A stretch of 64,000 nucleotides of DNA from Tannerellaceae bacterium (lineage in GTDB: Bacteria; Bacteroidota; Bacteroidia; Bacteroidales; Tannerellaceae), in contig JAIRRS010000112.1 in NCBI GenBank assembly GCA_031255855.1, positions 1 to 64,000 of the forward strand. The letters run 5' to 3'. This document shows positions 54,835 to 62,285 of the stretch, in pieces. The number at the start of each line of letters is the position of its first letter. Within the stretch, counting starts at the first letter, position 1. The notes beneath the pieces are model-generated. The model did no database searches and was not told where the DNA came from. It saw nothing but the letters and a program-made list of their open reading frames with translations. A program made the translations under genes and the position numbers.

Positions 54835-55101
54835 ATGAATCTGTTTACTATTAATTCCAATATTAGTTGGAAGTTGCTGAAAGACGCTGTTGTTGCTGTA
54901 AATCTGGACGACGGCAATTATTATACATTCAATTTTACAGCGAGTTTGATCTGGCAGTATGTAGACGAAAAAAAGTCGCTTACAGAGATTGAACAATTGA
55001 TAAAGGAAGCGTTTCCCGATGTGGAAGCACAACAAGTTAAAGATGATATAAAAGAGATTATTGATTTCTGGCTGTCGGAAAAATTAATAATGCAGAATTA
55101 A
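54835..55101 (+). CDS. PqqD-like peptide chaperone (RiPP recognition element)
   Basis: The 88-residue protein has the PqqD fold pattern: two or three beta strands with AVVAVNLDDGNYYTFNFTAS, then IWQYVDEKKSLTEIEQLIKEAF and a final helix. PqqD-like proteins bind the leader of RiPP precursors and present it to a radical SAM partner. It sits directly between the radical SAM enzymes and the precursor gene, 23 bp before the latter. Confidence 0.9.
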   Translation: MNLFTINSNISWKLLKDAVVAVNLDDGNYYTFNFTASLIWQYVDEKKSLTEIEQLIKEAFPDVEAQQVKDDIKEIIDFWLSEKLIMQN

Positions 55102-55124
55102 CAACATTTTTTAAGTATATTATC

Positions 55125-55289
55125 ATGGAAAATAAGCAGACAGAAAACCGAAAGTATCAAAAACCGGTTACCAAAAAGCATGAGGCAATGAATATTGTGC
55201 AAGGTAGCTATTTGTATTATACGAGTTTGTATTATACAAGCCTGTATTCGGGCGGATTGTATTATGTAACACTTTATTACTCTTATTAA
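55125..55289 (+). CDS. Tyrosine-rich RiPP precursor peptide
   Basis: This 54-codon gene has a charged leader (MENKQTENRKYQKP... to about residue 27, with NIVQG at the likely junction) and an uncharged tail, residues 28-54, with 11 tyrosines. From residue 30 to 54 the tail is five consecutive pentads, each starting Leu-Tyr; the first two are identical (LYYTS) and the third is LYSGG. There is no Cys or Trp, and no charged residue in the tail. It is flanked at 23 and 21 bp by the PqqD-like gene and the kinase-like gene, in the same direction. Size, leader/core split and position mark it as the substrate of the radical SAM enzymes. Confidence 0.9.
   Translation: MENKQTENRKYQKPVTKKHEAMNIVQGSYLYYTSLYYTSLYSGGLYYVTLYYSY
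55212..55286 (+). repeat. Five 15-bp repeats encoding the pentads
   Basis: The tail of the precursor gene is five exact 15-bp units at the DNA level (first two TTGTATTATACGAGT and TTGTATTATACAAGC), with later units diverged mainly after the Leu-Tyr codons. The pattern suggests growth by unit duplication followed by drift. Confidence 0.85.
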
Positions 55290-55310
55290 TAGCCCGGGAG
55301 CGTATAAATA

Positions 55311-56261
55311 ATGCTGCAAGCAGAGATTGTTGTTGCAGGAGTTTTGATAACCTTTTGGACCAGCCATCAGGCTGACATAGATTGTGTGAATGATTTTTTC
55401 CGGTACCATCTATATGATAAGGATAAAAAGCCCGTACCGGAAAAGTATCATGATGTGATTATTGTATCGTCGAAAGAAAAAACGGCAATGCCAACAATAC
55501 CGGTAACTTTCCTTTTACGATGGAACGGTACAATCAATGCCAGAGTACCCATAAACTGGTATAATGCAGGTACTGACGAAGATTTGATAACCATTGGCGA
55601 TGATATCACAATTACGCATTTTCCCAAGCGGAAGCTTACCAGGTGTTATCTTTCGGAATCCAAAACACGGTTATTTAAAGCCCAACGTCCCCGGCTGACC
55701 TGCTACATTTTTTTCTTGCTGCATAGTATTTTGTCTATGCATGGTAAATACTGCCTACATTCGTCTTGTATAGCGAAAGATAAACATGCTTACCTCTTTT
55801 TAGGCAAGTCGGGAGAAGGGAAATCAACAATTAGTTATTTATTAGCCAGGCAAGGTTATGAATATATGGGAGATGACCTTGTTTTCATCTCAGAAGACGC
55901 GGAAGGAAAATTGATAGTTGATGCTTTCCTGAGCAAAATAAAATTACTAAACAAAAAGTTTGAGATGAAAGAGGCGGTAGATATTATAGGAAAGTATCAG
56001 TTAAACCATGCTTACCGGAGAGAACTTGGGGCCATCGTCAAACTTCAGCGTACGTCTGTAAGCCATAAATCGTCGCTTATCCCGGCTACTGATGCCGAAA
56101 CGTTTGGTTGGTTAATTAATTCGGGCAACAATATTAAAATTCAATATCAACCCCGGTTGTGGATGGATATTTGCGAGAAAGCGACTTCCTTTCCGGCCTA
56201 TACACTCATGTTTGCAGACAAGGAATACTTTGAACATGAATTAATAAATGATATACTGTAA
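55311..56261 (+). CDS. HPr kinase-like ATPase of RiPP cluster
   Basis: The 316-residue protein has a P-loop GKSGEGKS at 165-172 followed by GYEYMGDDLVFI with the Asp pair at 188-189, the pattern of the HprK/P C-terminal kinase domain, and an N-terminal region of about 150 residues without clear homology. HprK-like proteins accompany some lasso and other RiPP clusters and may phosphorylate the peptide or another component. Its 3' end overlaps the next gene by 14 bp. Confidence 0.8.
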   Translation: MLQAEIVVAGVLITFWTSHQADIDCVNDFFRYHLYDKDKKPVPEKYHDVIIVSSKEKTAMPTIPVTFLLRWNGTINARVPINWYNAGTDEDLITIGDDITITHFPKRKLTRCYLSESKTRLFKAQRPRLTCYIFFLLHSILSMHGKYCLHSSCIAKDKHAYLFLGKSGEGKSTISYLLARQGYEYMGDDLVFISEDAEGKLIVDAFLSKIKLLNKKFEMKEAVDIIGKYQLNHAYRRELGAIVKLQRTSVSHKSSLIPATDAETFGWLINSGNNIKIQYQPRLWMDICEKATSFPAYTLMFADKEYFEHELINDIL

Positions 56262-57630
56262 GGTGGATTTTGATTCGGAACAAATTATTGAATTGGTGGA
56301 ATCGGGCGATCCTCACTTCCGGAAAATAGCGTCTAAAGCTATAGTTGATGCTTTTCATGCCTACAGTTCGTTGTTTTTCAACTATATTTCATCGGATCAA
56401 ATAACTGCTGATTTGGCAAAATTTGCCAATCAACGGTTTATTTTTCTGGTTGCCGGGTTTGAAGAAGCATCTTTATTCCCTGATAAGGAAAGATATTCGT
56501 GTTTCTCTGAATTGTTTGTTGAGTACTCGTTGTTTTTTATCAAATTAAAAGAATATATTAATCAAGGTGGAACAGACGGGCATCGACTGCTGAAAACGCT
56601 TTATGCCACTTTCCCCGGTATCCGTCCGGATTTAAGAAGTTATTATCCATCCTATCCTTTATCTGTTGAACCGCGAAACGATTCAAAGAGCCAGTTGATG
56701 GTGTTTATTACAGGCAATTGCAATTTGGATTGCCCGTATTGTTTTTCAAACACGTTGGAACGGAAAGAGATGTCGCTGGCCGACTTCGAAACCATTTTGC
56801 GATGGGCGCGGAAAAACGGGATAAAACGTGTAACCCTGTGTGGAGGCGAACCTACCTTACATACTCAATTCAACAAAATCCTTTCCCTGACAGGCAGCTA
56901 CGGTTTTACGACTTATTTTGCCAGCAACCTGACAACCGATTGTTCCTCCTTTGACGCGTTCAACCATAAAATCATAGACTTAATCTATATCCATATAACC
57001 AAACCAGTATTGATAAAACCACTGCTAAGGGAGCGGTTTATCAGCCATGTCTTATATGCAAAGCAATTGGGGATAAAATTGGCGTACAGGGTAAATATCC
57101 CGGATGTAAGTATCGGCATCGATGATTGGCTGGATATTATGGGTGAAACAGGAATTACGGCGCTTAATATAGCATTGACATTTCCTTCGGGCGATAAGAA
57201 AAACCAATATGTGAAAGTCGACGACTTTGCCCGGTATGCAGGCTTGGTAAGTTCTATTATCGAAAAGGGATATCGAAAAGGCCTTCAATTATTATTTGCG
57301 AAGCCAATCCCTCTTTGCCTGTTTGATAAAGAGATGCAACGCCGATTGGCGTCCAACACCAACTTTTTGCCTGTCTGCGGGACACATCACAGGAATTTCA
57401 CACACAATGTCTGCATTTATCCAGACCTTAGCATTCGTCCATGTCTTGGAGTGACCGGCAGCGTCATACGATTTGATGAATATATCTCTTGGCAAACAAT
57501 AGAGGATTTCTGCACGGATGTGATACGCCCGTTATTGCGAAAGCCTCTGTTTGACGCCTGTACGGATTGTTTTCTTTATGACCGGAAATTGTGCCAGGGT
57601 AGTTGTCTGTCATATAAAAAGAAACCATGA
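56248..57630 (+). CDS. Radical SAM/SPASM-like enzyme 3 with N-terminal extension
   Basis: The 460-residue protein has a helical N-terminal extension of about 145 residues that enzymes 1 and 2 lack, then the cluster motif CNLDCPYC (C158, C162, C165), LCGGEPTLH, and a C-terminal cysteine region (PVCGTHHRNFTHNVCIYPDLSIRPC, CTDCFLYDRKLCQGSC). The core resembles enzymes 1 and 2. The extension could bind the peptide or another subunit. It overlaps the kinase-like gene and the next gene (ATGA), so the operon is translated as a unit. Confidence 0.9.
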   Translation: MIYCKVDFDSEQIIELVESGDPHFRKIASKAIVDAFHAYSSLFFNYISSDQITADLAKFANQRFIFLVAGFEEASLFPDKERYSCFSELFVEYSLFFIKLKEYINQGGTDGHRLLKTLYATFPGIRPDLRSYYPSYPLSVEPRNDSKSQLMVFITGNCNLDCPYCFSNTLERKEMSLADFETILRWARKNGIKRVTLCGGEPTLHTQFNKILSLTGSYGFTTYFASNLTTDCSSFDAFNHKIIDLIYIHITKPVLIKPLLRERFISHVLYAKQLGIKLAYRVNIPDVSIGIDDWLDIMGETGITALNIALTFPSGDKKNQYVKVDDFARYAGLVSSIIEKGYRKGLQLLFAKPIPLCLFDKEMQRRLASNTNFLPVCGTHHRNFTHNVCIYPDLSIRPCLGVTGSVIRFDEYISWQTIEDFCTDVIRPLLRKPLFDACTDCFLYDRKLCQGSCLSYKKKP

Positions 57631-58622
57631 AGAAGTGGGTCGTACATATACGTTCTTTTTTCCGTTTCCTGCGCCGGTTATTTATTAACGGACTGGTATT
57701 GCGGGGATATCATAAAAAAATACCCACTACCATCATAATAGAACCTACAAATAGGTGTAATTTGACGTGTATCTGTTGCCCTCATGGAAATGCGGCAAAA
57801 ACCGGGCGGCCTTCAGGCTGTATGGATCCCTCTTTGTTTGATTCGATAATAGGGAATATAGATACCCCGGTAAAGGAAATATGCCTGTATCTGCATGGCG
57901 AGCCTTTTTTAAACAAAAACCTGGACTATTTTGTCGGACAAATCAGCCAACGGGCCATTATGACTACAATCTATTCAAACGGCTATGATATTGATTTGGA
58001 ACTCTTGGATAAAGTATTGGCATACAGGAAGACACGCTTCTCTTTTTCGGTAGACATAATAAGCAAAACATCTTATGAAAGTATCCGGCAACCGGCATCA
58101 TACGAAAAGATGATTCATTGTTTGCGGCAGATCAACAGCGTTTTTAAATCACACCGGCGTACTTATGAGCTATCAATGATTACCGGCGACAAGGATTGGG
58201 AGGTGGTTCGCGGAATTTGCGACGGCTTGTTCGCCCAATACGATTGCCTGAAAAAAATATCTTTTGGGAGCAAATTTCCATGGCCGGAATATTTTTATAC
58301 CGGTGAACTAGCGGAACGTTTATCAAAAAAACGGAACTTGTGCAACCAGATATCAAACAGTGTGGCCGTTTACTGGAATGGAGACGTTACCCATTGCAGC
58401 TACGACTATTCAGGCAAGCTGATAATAGGGAATTTGTCGGTTGACAAACTGAGCGAAATCTATAATTCGACCGAAGCCCGGAAGATTAGGGCGTGTCATT
58501 ATCTGCAGCGGTATTCCAAACTTCCAATTTGTAAACAATGCGTACTTCCGAGGTACAAAAGCAGTACATTTTCCGTAGGGAGAAGAAAGACCAAAGACAA
58601 AGTATATGAAAAAGATTCATGA
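57627..58622 (+). CDS. Radical SAM/SPASM enzyme 4
   Basis: The 331-residue protein has an N-terminal basic-hydrophobic stretch (about 5-30), the motif CNLTCICC (C44, C48, C51), LHGEPFLNKN in place of GGEP, and a C-terminal SPASM-like set (LCNQISNSVAVYWNGDVTHC, ACHY, ICKQC). It differs from enzymes 1-3 and looks closer to ordinary SPASM enzymes that act on peptides or sugars. It overlaps enzyme 3 by 4 bp and the ABC gene by 17 bp. Confidence 0.9.
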   Translation: MKKWVVHIRSFFRFLRRLFINGLVLRGYHKKIPTTIIIEPTNRCNLTCICCPHGNAAKTGRPSGCMDPSLFDSIIGNIDTPVKEICLYLHGEPFLNKNLDYFVGQISQRAIMTTIYSNGYDIDLELLDKVLAYRKTRFSFSVDIISKTSYESIRQPASYEKMIHCLRQINSVFKSHRRTYELSMITGDKDWEVVRGICDGLFAQYDCLKKISFGSKFPWPEYFYTGELAERLSKKRNLCNQISNSVAVYWNGDVTHCSYDYSGKLIIGNLSVDKLSEIYNSTEARKIRACHYLQRYSKLPICKQCVLPRYKSSTFSVGRRKTKDKVYEKDS

Positions 58623-60288
58623 CATAAAGCGGGAAATAAATGTACTCGCATTCGTTTGGAAAATGGCAAAAGGCGAGCACGGAAGGATACTGTCTACAAT
58701 CTTTATCAATATCCTTTCGGCCATTCTACCGGCCGGTATTGCCTATTTTATTAAAACGTATATTGATTACAATGCCTTGAATTTCGCCAACCTTTTGAAT
58801 AAAGACGATTTGGCCTTGTTTTTTTCGCTCATAATATCCGGTATATTCCTTAAAATGCTGTCGCAACTTATCATGGGATATACAATGCCTAATATAAAAA
58901 AGAATATAGAAATCAACTGTATCCGTAAATTTTCCATACTGCCCCATGCGTATATATCCAGTTCTGTAGACAACCGTATAATAATGACCTTAAGCATAGA
59001 ATCGGGAATGATATCCAACCTTGTACCGATGGTATACCGTTCTTTTATCAAAGCTCCTGTCACTATCTTGGGATTTGTCGGTTTGTTGCTGTTTATTTCA
59101 CCACTGCTTACAATTATATGCTTTGTGTTGATTTCCACTATCATGGCGGGTGTCCTATTGTTCAGGAAAACAATGAAAAGGCTGAACAGGGATATCTACA
59201 ACCGGATAGCAGATCTGCATCAATACTTTTCGGAATGGTTGGGTGGCTACAACGTATTCGTTACTTCGAATGCTACAACGTTTATGGAGAGGCAACTGAT
59301 AGGCGTTTCAACCGAATCTGCCGGGCTAAGCAAGCAGGCAGCTAAAGTGAAAGCTGTTCAAACAATTTTTATAGAGATTATTACAATAATTGTAACGATT
59401 GTATTTGTATGGTTTGCCGCCCGGCGCATGGCTATGGATGAAGTGTCCGACATTGGAGGATTGTTGTTGTTTCCGGCGGCAATTTTATTTATACGGGGCG
59501 AAGTATTGAATATTATTTACGGATATATGCAGCTTGCCGGTACGGAAAGCGCTGCCCGGCGGATTATTGACATCATAGAATACCCGTTGAGCAGGCAAGG
59601 AAAAACAAAATCTTTTCAAGGCCCAATCGAAACATTGACCTTAAAAGACGTAACTTTCAGGTATAACGAAACGTCGGGCACGCTGCTTGACGCAGCTAAT
59701 GTAACAATGCATAAAGGAGAAATAAACACCCTTATGGGGCGTAGCGGGGCGGGGAAATCAACCTTTATCAACCTCTGTATGCACTTATGCACGCCGGATA
59801 GCGGGACGATTCTATATAATACACAAGATGTAAGTACTCTATCGGAAAAACAATTGTTTGCCCGCGTAGCGTTGGTTGAACAAGAACCTTTCATTTTTGA
59901 AGGAACGCTTATCGAAAATATCTGTTTCGATAACGAACCCGATATCGCTTTGCTGCTAAAGCTTTTTGATGAGTTCGACTTATCCCACCTGGCCAAAGAC
60001 GAGAAGGAACTTTACAAGACAATCGGCCCCCGGAACCGCCAGTTGTCTACCGGTGAAAAGCAACGTATTGCTATCATACGGGCCTTGGTGAAAAAAGCGG
60101 ACATCATCTTTTTTGATGAAGTGACCGGCAACCTGGACGCGCACAACGCCTCAATAATTATAGGGCATATCCGCAAAATAGCAGCATCCACGCTGGTTGT
60201 GTGCGTCAGCCATGATTTAATGTTGATCCGGAATTCTACACGGTTGTATGAAATCATAAACGGAAAGATTGTATGTTTGACGAAATAA
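58606..60288 (+). CDS. ABC exporter (fused permease and ATPase)
   Basis: The 560-residue half-transporter has six membrane helices (about 20-320) and an ATPase domain with Walker A GRSGAGKST, a degenerate signature LSTGEKQR, Walker B IIFFDEVTGNLD and the H-loop VCVSHD. It lacks a C39 peptidase domain, so leader removal must be done by another protein, such as the B2-like peptidase at the start of the cluster. It probably exports the mature peptide. Confidence 0.92.
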   Translation: MKKIHDIKREINVLAFVWKMAKGEHGRILSTIFINILSAILPAGIAYFIKTYIDYNALNFANLLNKDDLALFFSLIISGIFLKMLSQLIMGYTMPNIKKNIEINCIRKFSILPHAYISSSVDNRIIMTLSIESGMISNLVPMVYRSFIKAPVTILGFVGLLLFISPLLTIICFVLISTIMAGVLLFRKTMKRLNRDIYNRIADLHQYFSEWLGGYNVFVTSNATTFMERQLIGVSTESAGLSKQAAKVKAVQTIFIEIITIIVTIVFVWFAARRMAMDEVSDIGGLLLFPAAILFIRGEVLNIIYGYMQLAGTESAARRIIDIIEYPLSRQGKTKSFQGPIETLTLKDVTFRYNETSGTLLDAANVTMHKGEINTLMGRSGAGKSTFINLCMHLCTPDSGTILYNTQDVSTLSEKQLFARVALVEQEPFIFEGTLIENICFDNEPDIALLLKLFDEFDLSHLAKDEKELYKTIGPRNRQLSTGEKQRIAIIRALVKKADIIFFDEVTGNLDAHNASIIIGHIRKIAASTLVVCVSHDLMLIRNSTRLYEIINGKIVCLTK

Positions 60289-61325
60289 AAGCCGCTCCCG
60301 CAGTGATAGAGTTTGTAAAAAACAGTATGCTGCTCAGGCAATTTTGCAGAATAGCCGAACTGTGCGTATCCGGTTGCCCGATTATTCCCCTGAAAGGAAT
60401 GTCGTTGTTGCTTACCCTCTATAAAGACGACTATTCGCGGAATGTGGGAGATATGGATCTCTTTATCCCGGCAGACAGGATAGATTATTTTACAGGGAAG
60501 GTACATGCCTTGGGCTATAAAACCAAGAATCCCCGACAGGCAACGAAGCGGATACAATCGAAAGGAAAATTTGACATGGTAAACGACGACCCTCGTTTTT
60601 GTGATTTGGACATACATGTAGATCTGATTACTAAAAAGTTTTTCAGACAAACGGCCGTCGGATTTACCTCCTTTGCATTAAGCCGCTTGCATACGATTGT
60701 CTACCGGCAGATAAATATCCCACTTTTATCGCCGGTAGACGAATGGTTGTATTTGGCCCAGCATTACTGTTTTCATCTGTTTTCAGGAGAAAAATGGCTG
60801 AAAGACTTATACCTTCTTCAATCGTATTTTGAGGAAAAGGAGATTGCGGAACTTCTTATCGTGGCCAAACGATTCCATTTCAAACGTGTTGTTACGGCAG
60901 TTGGCCATTGTTTACGGTGCTACTATCCTGCTGACGAAATAAAAATACCGCTCATGGATATCGGGCGGAATTACCTGTTTAAGCGATTACTTCGCAAGCC
61001 GGATATCCGCTTCAGCCGTCGTTTGACCGATCGAATTATAGCCGTTTATTGGGAGTTTCTTTTCATCGACCGGTTCGCTTCCGGGATGGGCGCCTATATC
61101 CGCCTCTTATTTCCCGGCATTTCGTTGTTGTGCAATATCTATAACCTGCCTTTCCCCTTTACGGGCTGGCTATTATACCCCTTCCATATTATTATGGTAA
61201 TACTGTCTTCCATCTTGTTTGCCCCTTTAGTAATAAAGAAATTCGCTGTTTATTGTCCGGCCGGCTCGGCAGTGAACGATAAGAACCAGGATACTCCGCA
61301 AGGAGCAGGAATCTATACTTCTTAA
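60273..61325 (+). CDS. Nucleotidyltransferase-like protein (NTP_transf_5 type)
   Basis: The 350-residue protein has the family pattern IIPLKGMSLLLTLY followed by RNVGDMDLFIPADRID, where the Asp pair of GDMDLFI would bind metal and nucleotide, and then LDIHVDLI. Members accompany lasso-peptide and other RiPP loci and are thought to modify the peptide or a partner with a nucleotide, but this is not well established. It overlaps the ABC gene by 16 bp and ends the operon. Confidence 0.82.
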   Translation: MFDEIKAAPAVIEFVKNSMLLRQFCRIAELCVSGCPIIPLKGMSLLLTLYKDDYSRNVGDMDLFIPADRIDYFTGKVHALGYKTKNPRQATKRIQSKGKFDMVNDDPRFCDLDIHVDLITKKFFRQTAVGFTSFALSRLHTIVYRQINIPLLSPVDEWLYLAQHYCFHLFSGEKWLKDLYLLQSYFEEKEIAELLIVAKRFHFKRVVTAVGHCLRCYYPADEIKIPLMDIGRNYLFKRLLRKPDIRFSRRLTDRIIAVYWEFLFIDRFASGMGAYIRLLFPGISLLCNIYNLPFPFTGWLLYPFHIIMVILSSILFAPLVIKKFAVYCPAGSAVNDKNQDTPQGAGIYTS

Positions 61326-61415
61326 ATGTTAAAGAATAAATGAAATTACAATTTGCGTATTGGATATTTTGAAAAACAAAATATTAATATTATTATTGTA
61401 TTAAATAGATAGTAA

Positions 61416-61580
61416 ATGAGAATTATAACATACAAAGCAATTGACCAGTATTCCGGATTATATCCGGATGTGAAATTGGCATTAGATGAATGGTATATCA
61501 AATCCGAACAGAGTGAATGGAATTGTTTTATAGGTACTCACTCGGAATATGATAAAATTAAAGATTGTTCGAAAATTTAA
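61416..61580 (+). pseudogene. HigB toxin with the middle missing
   Basis: The 54-codon frame reads MRIITYKAIDQYSGLYPD...ALDEWYIKSEQSEWNCF, the N-terminus of HigB mRNA interferases, and then jumps directly to IGTHSEYDKIKDC, the normal C-terminus. About 40-45 residues that make up the central beta sheet, with catalytic residues, are absent, and the frame is kept. A toxin this short should be inactive. It is followed 12 bp later by the intact antitoxin gene, in the usual toxin-first order. Confidence 0.75.
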
Positions 61581-61592
61581 ACTCATAAAATT

Positions 61593-61961
61593 ATGAAATT
61601 AATATCCAATAAAACAGAATATGAAGCCATTATGTCAAGAATTGATGAGCTCGTAGAAATAGTAGATGATAATACGCTTCAAACAGATAAGGATTATATT
61701 GAATTGGATTTTCTTACTGATTTGGTGGTAGCTTATGAAAAAGAGTATTTCCCAATTGGAAAACCCACTTTAACGGATATTCTCAAATCTCGCATGTCTG
61801 AAATGAATTTGACTCAAAGGACATTAGCGGAAATATTAGAAATAAGTCCTCCAAGGGTAAGCGAATATCTGACCGGAAAATCGGAGCCAACCTTGCAAGT
61901 AGCCCGAAAAATGCATAAAAAATTGAATATTGATGCCGATATTATTCTCGGTACGGTATAA
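61593..61961 (+). CDS. higA: HigA-like antitoxin
   Basis: The 122-residue protein has an N-terminal toxin-binding part and a C-terminal Cro/C1-type helix-turn-helix (MNLTQRTLAEILEISPPRVSEYLTGKSEP, shown here with the recognition helix in its middle). It normally neutralises HigB and represses its own operon. With the partner toxin broken it survives as a solitary regulator, or still guards against HigB made elsewhere. Confidence 0.88.
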   Translation: MKLISNKTEYEAIMSRIDELVEIVDDNTLQTDKDYIELDFLTDLVVAYEKEYFPIGKPTLTDILKSRMSEMNLTQRTLAEILEISPPRVSEYLTGKSEPTLQVARKMHKKLNIDADIILGTV

Positions 61962-61994
61962 ATATCCATCAACTCAAGCGATGAAAACCGATAA

Positions 61995-62106
61995 GCCGGG
62001 AGAGCGTTGTCGCAAGGGTACACACTAAGGATAATTCGCAAGAATCAGCTCTCTAATGGTGTGTGAAGCTCAGTACAGAGGCCCGCTTCAAAAGAGCGGG
62101 CTTTTT
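61995..62106 (+). ncRNA. Candidate pseudoknotted RNA ending in a terminator
   Basis: GAGAGC (62000-62005) can pair with GCTCTC (62048-62053), and ACACAC (62020-62025), inside that loop, with GTGTGT (62059-62064) outside it, which is an H-type pseudoknot. A GNRA-capped hairpin ATTC-GCAA-GAAT (62034-62045) lies between. A strong terminator follows at 62081-62106. This could be a small RNA, or a riboswitch-like element. It matches no family I can name. It could also simply be a 3' tail of the higA transcript. Confidence 0.4.
62081..62106 (+). terminator. Intrinsic terminator after higA
   Basis: GCCCGCT (62081-62087) and AGCGGGC (62095-62101) form a 7-bp GC-rich stem with a 7-nt loop and then five T. 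It ends the higBA or structured-RNA transcript. Confidence 0.85.
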
Positions 62107-62173
62107 GTGAAATAATTATGAACATTTACTTAGATACTTTTGGTGCGGTTGCCCTAATCATTCAAAGGAAAGA

Positions 62174-62204
62174 TTGTGAAGTATTCAGAAAAGCGTTACC
62201 TTTG
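62174..62204 (+). promoter_or_regulatory. Promoter of ileS
   Basis: TTG (62174-62176), a 20-bp spacer and TACCTTTG (62197-62204) fit the Bacteroidota promoter. The predicted start near 62211 gives a leader of about 75 nt. Confidence 0.65.
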
Positions 62205-62285
62205 TGGCGATTTTGGAATAACGGTTAGTTGTTAATCATCATTATCATCGTATTACCGTTAATAATCTTCATCGTTAAACAGATT

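Larger units (their letters stand above)
61962..62285. other. 324-bp region with structured RNA and ileS promoter
   Basis: It contains a candidate structured RNA (61995-62106), the ileS promoter (62174-62204) and, in the ileS leader, a 7-bp inverted repeat TAACGGT/ACCGTTA (62219-62225, 62255-62261) around word-like TCATCAT repeats. No protein gene is seen. Confidence 0.5.

Noticed and set aside
55212..55286. CRISPR or minisatellite interpretation of the five 15-bp units
   Set aside because: The units are contiguous, keep one reading frame and sit in a translated gene between RiPP genes.
55125..55289. Pentapeptide-repeat (quadrilateral beta-helix) protein
   Set aside because: Only five pentads, without the Asp/Asn before Leu typical of that family; too short to form a helix.
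55125..55289. Sactipeptide or lasso peptide precursor
   Set aside because: No cysteine for thioethers, no Asp or Glu in the tail for a lasso ring, and no lasso cyclase gene.
61962..62285. T-box riboswitch before ileS
   Set aside because: No T-box core sequence is seen, the terminator lies about 180 bp before ileS and an independent promoter lies between, and T-boxes are not typical of this phylum.
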